9,608 nt of DNA from contig JANXSE010000365.1 of NCBI GenBank assembly GCA_025356695.1, positions 1 through 9,608 on the forward strand. Direction: 5' to 3'. Positions 1-6,932 of the stretch are shown here, piece after piece (the stretch's first letter is position 1; every line of letters starts with the position of its first letter). The position numbers and the translations under genes are program-made. The DNA comes from Betaproteobacteria bacterium. Lineage in GTDB: Bacteria; Pseudomonadota; Gammaproteobacteria; Burkholderiales; SG8-41. The notes under the pieces were generated by a model that saw only the letters and a list, made by a program, of their open reading frames with translations, was not told where the DNA came from and searched no databases.

Positions 1-2
1 AA

Positions 3-608
3 AAACTCTCCGACATCCGCTATTACACGGCCGATCCGGAAATTCGCAAGGCCTCGTGGCAGAGCCGCCTCGAACATCCGGCCTTCAGCGCGAAACCCAA
101 TCCGGGCCACCGCGCGCTGGCTGAACTTGAAAAGCGCGGCAGGCTGCACGCGCTGATCACGCAGAACATCGACGGCCTGCACATCAAGGCCGGCAACACG
201 CGCGAGCGCGTCTATGAAGTGCACGGCAACGTGCATCAGGCGATCTGCCTGTCCTGCGGCTGGAAGGGGCCGATGCAGCCGGTGCTCGACCGCGTGCGTG
301 CCGGCGAGGCCGATCCGCCGTGCACCGAATGCGGCGGCATCCTGAAGAGCGACACCATTTCATTCGGCCAGCCGCTGGTGTCGGAAGTGATCGACGGCGC
401 GCTGCGCGTGGCGCAGGAGGCCGACCTGCTGCTCAGTGTCGGCACCAGTCTGCGCGTGTTCCCGATCGCCAATGCGGTGCCGATTGCGCAGCGGGCCGGC
501 GCGCGCATTATCATCATGAATGCCGAGCCGACGCAGTTCGACGACATCGCCGATGCACGGCTCGACGGTTTGATCAGCGAAATATTGCCGCAGGTTTGCG
601 CGGAATAA
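3..608 (+). CDS. Sir2-family NAD-dependent protein deacylase, 5' end missing
   Basis: This is the C-terminal 201 residues of a sirtuin; the reading frame is open from base 3 and the true start lies before the window. Sirtuins remove acetyl or other acyl groups from protein lysines, consuming NAD and releasing nicotinamide and O-acyl-ADP-ribose. Visible hallmarks in order are the NAD-binding TQNIDGLH motif (about bases 159-182), the catalytic histidine in EVHGN (codon 222-224), two zinc-type cysteine pairs (codons 246 and 255, 321 and 330), ILKSDTISFG, the GTSL motif and NAEPT near the end. The N-terminal GAGxS part of the Rossmann fold is off-window. All visible key residues are intact, so the gene looks functional. 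It ends 35 bases before the next gene and may be co-transcribed with it. The protein substrate cannot be told from sequence. Confidence 0.95.
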   Translation, partial: KLSDIRYYTADPEIRKASWQSRLEHPAFSAKPNPGHRALAELEKRGRLHALITQNIDGLHIKAGNTRERVYEVHGNVHQAICLSCGWKGPMQPVLDRVRAGEADPPCTECGGILKSDTISFGQPLVSEVIDGALRVAQEADLLLSVGTSLRVFPIANAVPIAQRAGARIIIMNAEPTQFDDIADARLDGLISEILPQVCAE

Positions 609-631
609 AAAGCGCCGCCAACGAGCGGCTG

Positions 632-637
632 AAGGAG
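632..637 (+). promoter_or_regulatory. Shine-Dalgarno site AAGGAG fixing the start at 644
   Basis: AAGGAG lies six bases before ATG 644. The reading frame is open much further upstream (from about 320), inside the sirtuin gene. The strong ribosome site and the twin-arginine signal directly after ATG 644 show that this is the true start. Confidence 0.8.
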
Positions 638-643
638 ATCACG

Positions 644-1495
644 ATGGCAAACAACGACGCGCAAGCGCGGCGGCGGGCTTTTCTGCAGGGTGCGGGCGTG
701 CTGGCCGCTGCTGCAGCGGCGCCGCCGGCGAACGCACAAACCCAATGCGCGCCTGCACTGCGCGACAGCGCGTTGTGGATCACCTGGTACGACGTCGCGC
801 CTGCCGCGCGCCCTGACTATCTGGCGTGGCTGCATCAAAGTTATCTGCCCGCATTATTGAAACGCAGCGGTTATCTGGCCGCCGCGCATTACGCTACCGT
901 CGAGCGCATGACGACCCTGCGGCGCGAGAATGCGGTCGAGCATCCGTCCGTTGCCGGCGTGCCGCGCGGGCGCGAGTTTCTGCTGCTGGTGGTCGCGCAG
1001 GATGCGAATGTCTTCGGCACGCCGTCGCCGCGCGAAATGCATGCGGCGCTGCCGGAAGCCGACCGCAAAATGCTGGCGCTGCGCGCCAACGAGCGCATCA
1101 ACATCATGGTCGAGACCGCGCGCGTCGCGGGGCCCGAAGAAAAAAACTACAAAGGCGGCGCGCTGACGACGCCATGCATACAGATCGGCACGTTCAATTG
1201 CGCCGAGGCCGATGAAGAGGAAATGCTGGCCTGGTACGCGCAGTCGCGTATGCCGGCAACGAAAACGCTGCCGGGTGCGGTGCGCACGCGTCAGCTGGCG
1301 TCGGTCGCGGGCTGGGCCAAGCATTCGATCCTGTATGAATACACTTCGCTGGAAGCGCGCAACAAGAGTTACATGTCGATGGAAGAAGGGCGTCCCGAAA
1401 TGAAAGCGTGGGCCGATCGTGTGGTGGCGAAACTGATCCACGCGCCGGGCTCGGCCAACCTCGCCACACGCATCTGGCCGCCGATTGCTTATTGA
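644..1495 (+). CDS. Tat-exported protein with two tandem EthD-like (dimeric alpha/beta barrel) domains
   Basis: A 283-residue protein. The N-terminus carries a twin-arginine signal: R9 R10 R11 A F L Q, then an alanine-rich hydrophobic stretch and a likely cleavage after ANA31. It is therefore predicted to be exported folded, possibly with a cofactor. Two segments look like repeats of the same fold. The first starts near residue 46 (ITWYDVAP, then WLHQSYLPALLKRSGYL), and the second near 179 (IQIGTFN, then MLAWYAQSRMPATKTLPG). Each has the strand, helix and proline/glycine turn order of ferredoxin-like EthD/ABM proteins. This is a fold-level impression, not a firm family match, and no catalytic residues can be named. 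It follows the sirtuin by 35 bases and is followed by a repeat-bearing spacer, so it may belong to the upstream unit rather than to the transporter run. It could instead be an uncharacterised domain-of-unknown-function protein. Confidence 0.75.
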   Translation: MANNDAQARRRAFLQGAGVLAAAAAAPPANAQTQCAPALRDSALWITWYDVAPAARPDYLAWLHQSYLPALLKRSGYLAAAHYATVERMTTLRRENAVEHPSVAGVPRGREFLLLVVAQDANVFGTPSPREMHAALPEADRKMLALRANERINIMVETARVAGPEEKNYKGGALTTPCIQIGTFNCAEADEEEMLAWYAQSRMPATKTLPGAVRTRQLASVAGWAKHSILYEYTSLEARNKSYMSMEEGRPEMKAWADRVVAKLIHAPGSANLATRIWPPIAY

Positions 1496-1531
1496 GGATT
1501 ACATAAACGCATGGTGAGGCTTTGTTCTACT

Positions 1532-1599
1532 TCGTCATTCCCGCGAAAGCGGAAATCCAGAACGAAATCCCTGGGTCCCCGCCTTCGCGGGGACGACGA
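1532..1599. repeat. Imperfect extragenic inverted repeat (29-bp arms)
   Basis: Arms at 1532-1560 and 1571-1599 are inverted copies differing at 6 of 29 positions, around a 10-base centre. The outer ends read TCGTC and GACGA. The right arm contains a perfect hairpin CCCCGC / GCGGGG (1577-1592). The pattern of 'TCATTCCCGCGAAAGCGG' facing 'CCGCCTTCGCGGGGA' resembles a class of extragenic palindromes widely dispersed in proteobacterial chromosomes (recalled, not searched). There is no T-run after the stem, so an intrinsic terminator is unlikely. No target-site duplication is evident at the edges. It fills most of the gap between the Tat protein and bug1. Confidence 0.8.
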
Positions 1600-1622
1600 A
1601 TATTCCATCAGTAGGTTTTTAA

Positions 1623-2597
1623 ATGCTAAATATTAACGCTGTGATAAACGCAAAAGCATTTTTGGTTTTGTTTGTGTCATGCGCGGCAATGACCGTGCAT
1701 GCGCAGTTCCCGGCGCGTGCAGTGCAGATCATCGTGCCGAATGCGCCGGGCGGCGGCCCCGACCTGATCGCGCGCCTGCTGGCGCCGCGGCTGGCCGAGA
1801 CGATCAAACAAAGCGTCGTGGTGGACAACCGTGCCAGCAACAACGGTATCACCGGCGCCGAATTCGGCGCGCGTGGTGCACCGGACGGTTCGGTGATCAC
1901 CGTCGGCAACGCCGGCACCCACGCCATCAACGCTACGCTCTACAGGAAGCTGCCCTATGACCCGCTGCGTGATTTCATCGCGGTGAGCGAAGTAGCCAAT
2001 GCGCCGATGGCGGTGGTCACCAGCGGCAAACTGCCGGCCAACACGCTGCGCGAATTCATCGCCGAGGCAAAAAAAGCGCAGGGCCGCTTCAATATTGCGG
2101 TGGCCGGTGCCACCGGCGAAATCGCCGGCAACGCGCTGAAGATGATGGCGCAGCTTGAAATGAACAACGTCAATTACAAGGGCGGTAGTCCAGCGGTGAT
2201 CGCGGTGATTGCGAATGAGGCGCAGATGACGCTGACCAACTATACAGCGGTCGCTGCGCAGGTGGAGTCGGGCCGTCTCAAACTGCTGGCCGTCACCGGC
2301 GCGCAACGCGCCGCGCAGTTGCCCAATGTGCCGACGGTCGCCGAGAGCGGGCTCGAGGGTTACGACTTCAATCTCTGGTATGGCCTGTTCGTGCCGGCGA
2401 AAACGCCCGCGGCGACGGTGCAGGCGCTGTATCGCGAGACGGCACGCATTATTGCGCTGGCGGATGTGCGCGAGCGGCTGGTTGCCACCGGCCACGAAGT
2501 CGTCGGCAGCACGCCGGAGCAGTTCGGCGAAAAGGTCCGTCGCGACGCCGAGAAATTCCGCAAGATCATTCTCGAATCGAATATGCAGCAGGAGTAA
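1623..2597 (+). CDS. Bug/TctC-family periplasmic solute-binding protein (bug1)
   Basis: A 324-residue binding protein of the tripartite tricarboxylate transporter (TTT) type. Such proteins capture small carboxylates or similar solutes in the periplasm and pass them to TctA/TctB membrane partners. The signal peptide covers residues 1-27, with cleavage predicted after VHA27, and the mature protein starts QFP. Family features are VPNAPGGGPD (38-47, first ligand loop), VVVDNRA, NYKGGSPA and VPTVAESGLEGYD. Two motifs are off consensus: the usual DNRPGAGG is DNRASNNG here, and APDGYT is APDGS. It is thus the most divergent of the four paralogues, and its ligand is probably different. The ribosome site is weak (AGG around 1612). 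The first 60 bases of the gene are AT-rich compared with the rest. It is bounded on both sides by non-coding inverted repeats, so it may be transcribed separately from the genes that follow. Confidence 0.92.
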   Translation: MLNINAVINAKAFLVLFVSCAAMTVHAQFPARAVQIIVPNAPGGGPDLIARLLAPRLAETIKQSVVVDNRASNNGITGAEFGARGAPDGSVITVGNAGTHAINATLYRKLPYDPLRDFIAVSEVANAPMAVVTSGKLPANTLREFIAEAKKAQGRFNIAVAGATGEIAGNALKMMAQLEMNNVNYKGGSPAVIAVIANEAQMTLTNYTAVAAQVESGRLKLLAVTGAQRAAQLPNVPTVAESGLEGYDFNLWYGLFVPAKTPAATVQALYRETARIIALADVRERLVATGHEVVGSTPEQFGEKVRRDAEKFRKIILESNMQQE

Positions 2598-2620
2598 TAA
2601 CTAATGCGGTAACTAGTAAG

Positions 2621-2647
2621 CTCCCTCTCCCTCAAGGGGAGAGGGGG
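2621..2647. repeat. Short extragenic hairpin repeat
   Basis: CCCTCTCC (2623-2630) and GGAGAGGG (2638-2645) form a perfect 8-bp stem around a 7-base centre, extendable inward and outward by one or two pairs. Pyrimidine/purine hairpins of this CCCTCTCC type are common dispersed intergenic repeats in proteobacteria (recalled, not searched). No T-run follows on either strand, so it is not a standard intrinsic terminator. It could still stabilise or attenuate the transcript between bug1 and the amidohydrolase. Confidence 0.7.
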
Positions 2648-2674
2648 AAAACCAAACGGCAATTACAATTGAAT

Positions 2675-2679
2675 GGAGA
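2675..2679 (+). promoter_or_regulatory. Shine-Dalgarno site GGAGA fixing the start at 2687
   Basis: GGAGA is seven bases before ATG 2687, while an in-frame TTG at 2669 has no purine-rich site before it. Starting at 2687 also puts the metal-binding HxH at residues 7 and 9, the usual place in this family. Confidence 0.75.
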
Positions 2680-2686
2680 ATCTGCA

Positions 2687-3679
2687 ATGCTGAAGATCGA
2701 CACTCACGCCCACTGGTATCCGCCCGAATGGGTCGATCTCATCCTGAAAGAAGGCGAGAAGAACGGCGCCAAACTGTCGAAGAACGACAAAGGCCATGTC
2801 ACGATCACGGCGCCCGGCATTGCATTGCGCGGCACCTTCCAGCCGACCTATGTGCATTTGTCCGAACGCCTGAAGCTGATGGATGCGGCGCGCGTCGATA
2901 TGCACGCGCTGTCGCTGACCAGCCCGATGGTCTACTGGGCGCCGCCGGAATTCGGTTTGAAACTGTCGCAGCTCTACAACGACTGCTGTGCCGCCGCCCA
3001 CGAACAATACCCGCAGCGTTTTGTCGGCATGATGATGGCGCCGATGCAGGCGCCGGCGCTGGCGGTGCAGGAAATCGAACGCGCTGCGAAACTGCCCGGC
3101 GTGCGCGGCCTCTACATGGCGACGCATATCAATGGCATGAACCTCGATGACGAATCGCTGTTTCCGGTGTATGCCGCCTGCGAGCGACACGGCCTGCCGA
3201 TTTTTCTGCATCCGGTGAGCCCGGTCGGCACCGAGCGCATGCGCAAATACCATCTCGGCAATTTTCTCGGCAACCCGTATGAGACCGGCATTGCCGCCGC
3301 CTCGCTGATGTTCGGCGGCGTACTGGATGAATTCCCGGACCTTGAAGTGATGCTGCCGCACGCCGGCGGCACCTTCCCGCACCTGATCGGGCGCATGGAC
3401 CACGGCACCACGGTGCGCGCCGAGTGCAAACACATGACCAAACCACCGTCGAGTTACCTGCGACGCTTTCACTACGACACCATCACGCACAGCGATTCGA
3501 TCCTGCTCAATCTGATCCGCCAGGTCGGTGCCGACCGCGTGGTGATGGGCAGCGACTGCCCGGCCGACATGAGTTACACGCAGCCGGTGCAGGTGATCGA
3601 GCGCATGCATGAACTGAAAGCCGATGAACGCGAACTGATCGTCAGCGGTAACGCGGCACGACTGCTGAAGGTGTCATGA
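2687..3679 (+). CDS. Metal-dependent amidohydrolase, ACMSD-like (amidohydrolase_2 family)
   Basis: A 330-residue cytoplasmic TIM-barrel hydrolase or decarboxylase. It opens with MLKIDTHAHWYPP, giving the metal ligands H7 and H9. Further expected ligands are H175 (FLHPVSP), H225 (LPHAGG) and D290 (MGSDCP). This order and spacing match the 2-amino-3-carboxymuconate-6-semialdehyde decarboxylase (ACMSD) / gamma-resorcylate decarboxylase type of the superfamily, whose members decarboxylate or hydrolyse aromatic-derived acids. The exact substrate cannot be decided. The TGA stop overlaps the ATG of bug2 (ATGA, 3676-3679), so the two are very likely translationally coupled. That pairing suggests the bound solute, or a product of it, is this enzyme's substrate (inference). 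The length is normal and all the metal ligands are present. Confidence 0.92.
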   Translation: MLKIDTHAHWYPPEWVDLILKEGEKNGAKLSKNDKGHVTITAPGIALRGTFQPTYVHLSERLKLMDAARVDMHALSLTSPMVYWAPPEFGLKLSQLYNDCCAAAHEQYPQRFVGMMMAPMQAPALAVQEIERAAKLPGVRGLYMATHINGMNLDDESLFPVYAACERHGLPIFLHPVSPVGTERMRKYHLGNFLGNPYETGIAAASLMFGGVLDEFPDLEVMLPHAGGTFPHLIGRMDHGTTVRAECKHMTKPPSSYLRRFHYDTITHSDSILLNLIRQVGADRVVMGSDCPADMSYTQPVQVIERMHELKADERELIVSGNAARLLKVS

Positions 3680-4638
3680 TGATCGCCCGTGCCGTCGTGA
3701 CCGGATTGCTGGGCGCGCTGGCGTTGCCGGCAGTGGCGCAGCCGTTTCCGAATAAGCCGGTAAGACTCATCGTCGGCTTTGTGCCCGGCGGCGGCACCGA
3801 TCTGGCGGCGCGTTACGTCGCCGCTGCCCTGTCCGAGCTGTGGGGCAACACCGTGCTGGTCGACAACCGCGCCGGCGCCGGCGGTGCGGTCGCCACCGAA
3901 CTGACAGTGCGCGCGGCGCCCGACGGGTACACGGTGACCTTGTGCACGATCGCGCACGCAATCACGCCGGCGCGCGTGAAGCTGCCCTACGATTCGGTGC
4001 GCGATTTTTCCTTCATCTCGATGGTCGGTTCGATGCCCAATCTGTTGATGGCGCATCCGGCACAGCCGTTCAGGAATGTCGGCGATATCGTCACCTATGC
4101 CAAAGCCAATCCGGGCAAGCTGAGTTTCGGCACCTCGGGGGTGGGCGCCTCGCCGCATCTGTCGATGGAATTATTCAAGACGATGGCGGGCATCAATATC
4201 GTGCACGTGCCGTATAAAGGCGCCGCACCCGCACTCGCCGACGTGATGGGCGGGCAGATTCCATTGAGCATCGGCAACCTGCCCGGTGGCCCGCTCGCGG
4301 CAGTGAAATCGGGCCGTTTGCGCGGGGTTGGCGTCACTACGGCGAAGCGCAGTCCGCGCGCGCCCGAAGTGCCGACCTTCGCGGAGGGCGGTGTGCCCGG
4401 TTACGACGTTGCCGGCTGGTACGGCATCTGCGGGCCGGCAGGGTTGCCGAAGGCGGTGCTGACGAAATTCAATGAGGGTCTCGTCAAGGTATTGGGCTCG
4501 GCCGACCTGCAGCAGAAACTCGGCGACCAGGGCATCGACATTGCCTCGTCGTCGCCCGATCAATTTCTCGCCTATGTCAAAACCGAAATGGTTAAATGGG
4601 CGAAGGTGGTCAAGGACGCCGGCCTCGTCGGTGAGTAA
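3676..4638 (+). CDS. Bug/TctC-family periplasmic solute-binding protein (bug2)
   Basis: A 320-residue TTT-type binding protein. A short signal peptide covers residues 1-21, with cleavage after AVA21 before QPFP. Family motifs are all good: GFVPGGGTD (34-42), VLVDNRAGAGG, AAPDGYTV, VPYKGAAPALADV, VPTFAEGGVPGYD and GWYGICGPAG. The ATG at 3676 overlaps the amidohydrolase stop codon by four bases; a second ATG follows at once at 3679. No strong ribosome site of its own is visible beyond the upstream coding sequence, which fits reinitiation by ribosomes finishing the amidohydrolase. Of the four binding proteins this is the one most tightly tied to an enzyme. The ligand is unknown; dicarboxylates, amino acids, nicotinate and aromatic acids are all documented for the family. 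Confidence 0.95.
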   Translation: MMIARAVVTGLLGALALPAVAQPFPNKPVRLIVGFVPGGGTDLAARYVAAALSELWGNTVLVDNRAGAGGAVATELTVRAAPDGYTVTLCTIAHAITPARVKLPYDSVRDFSFISMVGSMPNLLMAHPAQPFRNVGDIVTYAKANPGKLSFGTSGVGASPHLSMELFKTMAGINIVHVPYKGAAPALADVMGGQIPLSIGNLPGGPLAAVKSGRLRGVGVTTAKRSPRAPEVPTFAEGGVPGYDVAGWYGICGPAGLPKAVLTKFNEGLVKVLGSADLQQKLGDQGIDIASSSPDQFLAYVKTEMVKWAKVVKDAGLVGE

Positions 4639-4658
4639 AACGCGGCGCCGTTCGCGCC

Positions 4659-4664
4659 AGGTGA
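4659..4664 (+). promoter_or_regulatory. Shine-Dalgarno site AGGTGA favouring the start at 4675
   Basis: In-frame GTG 4666 and TTG 4669 lie on or almost on this site, leaving too little space. ATG 4675 is ten bases downstream and also leaves a normal-length signal peptide, so it is the best start. Confidence 0.6.
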
Positions 4665-4674
4665 AGTGTTGAAT

Positions 4675-6009
4675 ATGGTCTTCTGTTTTACGCGCGGGTG
4701 TCTGGCCCGCATCCGAACCGCTTTGTTGTTCGCGTTTGCCGCATCCGTCGTGCTGCCGGCCGGCGCGGCCGAGGTCACAGTGGCGGCGCCGCCGACCGAG
4801 ATCGAGGCGGCGGCCGAACGCATCGTCGAAAATTTCCGCAAGCTGATCGTGCTGCACGACGGCTCCACGCCGGCGCGCACGCCGGTGGCGTCACTTGCCG
4901 GCCGCATGCTGTTTTATCGCAACCGCGAAATCGCGGCGCAACTCGTCGAGATGCTGTCACGCGCGCCGCGCAACGGGGATGAAACGACCGAACAGCGCGT
5001 CGGCCGTCTGCTGGCGCTTTTTACTGCGCATACCGACTGGTGGGACATCGACCGCATTGCGCTGCTCGGCGTGGTCAATGAAACGCGGCTGCGCCTGCCG
5101 GCGGGCGAGGCAATGGCGCAACAGCTCGATCGCAAACGCGAAGAACTCAGTCTGATCCGCGCCGCTTATAACAATGAATTTACCGCTGCGCTGGCAGCGC
5201 GCACCGTGAGCGGCCCGCGCCGCGCCGGCTGGGACGGCTACATCGCGTATTTGCGTGAACGTTACCCGCTGGCGCGCGTCATCGATGAAGTCAACGCGGT
5301 GCTGCCCGAAGAGACGGCGGCGCCGCGCAGCAGCGCAGCCGACGCCGCCGCGCGCGACGAATGGACTGACGGCGGTCTGCCGCCGAAGACCGTGCTGCTG
5401 ACCTTCGACGACGGCCCGCATCCAAAATTCACCGCGGAGATTCTGCAGATCCTCGCGCACTACAACATCAGGGCCGTCTTCTTCCAGGTCGGGCAGAATC
5501 TCGGCAGCGTGCGCGGCGGGCGTGCCGAACTTTCGCGCAATGCGAAACTCGTTGCCGAAATTCTGCGTAACGGACACGCCATCGGCAACCATACCTACAC
5601 GCATCCGCTGCTGCCGAAACTCGCCGCTGCCGCCATCGACGACGAAATCGACACCACGCAGAACCTGCTCGAAGCCGTGGCGCCGGCGCACGCGCCGCTG
5701 TTCCGCCCGCCCTACGGCGCGCGCAACGATCTGGTGCTCGCCGAAGTGGCCGACCGCGGCCTGCGCTCGGTGCTGTGGAACATCGACTCGCGCGACTGGG
5801 CCGACCCGATTCCGCAATCGATCGCGCAACGCGTCATCGACGAGGCCGCGCACGAAGGCCGCGGTATCATCCTGTTTCACGACATCCACGGCCGCTCGGT
5901 GCAGGCGCTGCCGATCGCGATCGAAGGACTGTTGAAGCGCGGCTTTCGTTTTGCGCACTGGGAGGCGGGCGAGTTGACGACCGAGGGGGCGCCGCTGACG
6001 GCGAAATAA
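4675..6009 (+). CDS. Periplasmic polysaccharide deacetylase (NodB domain) with a helical N-terminal region
   Basis: A 444-residue secreted carbohydrate esterase family 4 enzyme, which removes N- or O-acetyl groups from polysaccharide. A signal peptide (hydrophobic LLFAFAASVVLPAGA) covers about residues 1-31. Residues 35-220 form a predicted helical, charged region I do not recognise. The NodB domain covers about 238-430 with all five motifs: TFDDGPH (243-249; D245 catalytic base, D246 metal), HTYTH (H306 and H310, metal ligands), RPPYG (344-348), the DSRDWADP segment, and LFHD (H402). An insertion of about ten residues (GSVRGGRAELS) follows the second strand. The enzyme should be active. The substrate could be peptidoglycan or an exopolysaccharide. 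It starts 36 bases after bug2 and its stop is one base from the aldolase-like gene, so it is embedded in the same transcript. Its link to solute uptake is unexplained. Confidence 0.92.
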   Translation: MVFCFTRGCLARIRTALLFAFAASVVLPAGAAEVTVAAPPTEIEAAAERIVENFRKLIVLHDGSTPARTPVASLAGRMLFYRNREIAAQLVEMLSRAPRNGDETTEQRVGRLLALFTAHTDWWDIDRIALLGVVNETRLRLPAGEAMAQQLDRKREELSLIRAAYNNEFTAALAARTVSGPRRAGWDGYIAYLRERYPLARVIDEVNAVLPEETAAPRSSAADAAARDEWTDGGLPPKTVLLTFDDGPHPKFTAEILQILAHYNIRAVFFQVGQNLGSVRGGRAELSRNAKLVAEILRNGHAIGNHTYTHPLLPKLAAAAIDDEIDTTQNLLEAVAPAHAPLFRPPYGARNDLVLAEVADRGLRSVLWNIDSRDWADPIPQSIAQRVIDEAAHEGRGIILFHDIHGRSVQALPIAIEGLLKRGFRFAHWEAGELTTEGAPLTAK

Positions 6010-6010
6010 G

Positions 6011-6859
6011 ATGGCTCAATCCATAAAGAAAAAGTCGAAGGCGAAAGCTGCAAAGCCGGTGGCAAAACGCGCCGCCGTAAAGAAAACATCGCGCAAATCG
6101 GTACACTCGCAAGTGAGCGCGCAGGAATGGGAGGTGCGCGTCAATCTCGCCGCCGCTTACCGGTTGATGGATTTGTATGAGATGACCGACCACATCTCGA
6201 ACCATATCTCGGTGCGCGTGCCCGGCGCGCACAACGAATTTCTGATCAATCCGTACGGCCTGCTCTACAAGCAGATGACGGCCTCGTGCATGATCAGGCT
6301 CGATCTCGACGGTAACGAGCTGTTCAACCCGAATGAGGGTTACGAACACAACCAGTCGGGTTACGTCATTCACAGCGCGATCCACGCGGCGCGGCCGGAT
6401 GTCGATTGCGTGATCCATGCGCACACGCTCTCCGGCATGGCGGTCTCGGCGATGCAGTGCGGCCTCTTGCCGCAGGTGCAGATGTCTATGCGCTGGGCGC
6501 ACGGCGTCTCGTATCACGATTATGAAAGCATCGTGCACGTCGATGAGCGCGCGCAGCTGGTGCGCGAACTGGGCAACAACGACATCATGATTCTGCGCAA
6601 CCACGGCCTGCTGACCTGCGGGCGCACGATCGCCGAATGTTTCTACAACATGTTCTGGCTGAAGCGCTCCTGCGATTTGCAGGTGATGCTGATGGCGTGC
6701 AACACGCCGCTGATCAAGCCGTCGGCTGCGGTGATCGAAAAAACCTGGAAGGCCTACGAGCCCGGCGGCCGGCGCCATGCGCAGCAGAAACGCGGTCTTC
6801 TTGAGTGGCCGTCGCTGCTGAAAGAACTTGATCGCATCGATCCGTCGTTCCGCGATTGA
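6011..6859 (+). CDS. Class II aldolase/adducin-family protein with a lysine-rich N-terminal tail
   Basis: A 282-residue enzyme of the FucA/AraD/adducin-head fold, which uses zinc to cleave or epimerise sugar phosphates or to handle related hydroxy-acids. The domain covers about residues 38-260. Zinc ligands are H136 and H138 in VIHAHT and H198 in LRNHGLL; the substrate-loop segment QMTASCMIRLDLDGNEL is clear. The fold is sure, the reaction is not: family members include aldolases, epimerases, decarboxylases and proteins of unknown role. The first 35 residues are unusual, with about a dozen lysines plus alanines (KKKSKAKAAKPVAKRA), like histone H1-type tails. The ATG is one base after the deacetylase stop, with only a weak purine tract before it, suggesting coupled translation. 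A later start just before the conserved domain is possible but has no better ribosome site. Confidence 0.92.
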   Translation: MAQSIKKKSKAKAAKPVAKRAAVKKTSRKSVHSQVSAQEWEVRVNLAAAYRLMDLYEMTDHISNHISVRVPGAHNEFLINPYGLLYKQMTASCMIRLDLDGNELFNPNEGYEHNQSGYVIHSAIHAARPDVDCVIHAHTLSGMAVSAMQCGLLPQVQMSMRWAHGVSYHDYESIVHVDERAQLVRELGNNDIMILRNHGLLTCGRTIAECFYNMFWLKRSCDLQVMLMACNTPLIKPSAAVIEKTWKAYEPGGRRHAQQKRGLLEWPSLLKELDRIDPSFRD

Positions 6860-6932
6860 CGTTGTTTATGTGTCGCGCGATGGTAAAGACGGCCGGTAGT
6901 CGCGCCGATTAAAATCGGGTAGGAGAAAAATC

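Noticed and set aside
1532..1599. A transposon end or complete miniature transposon
   Set aside because: No target-site duplication is visible and the arms occupy nearly the whole element, so it is listed only as an inverted repeat.
2621..2647. Intrinsic terminator after bug1
   Set aside because: The stem is good, but neither strand has a T-run after it.
2663..3610. A 315-codon minus-strand frame opposite the amidohydrolase
   Set aside because: His/Arg-rich antisense shadow; the + strand has the HxH, H, H and D metal ligands in order.
4957..5958. A 333-codon minus-strand frame opposite the polysaccharide deacetylase
   Set aside because: Low-complexity Arg/Val/Gln-rich antisense reading; the + strand has all NodB motifs.
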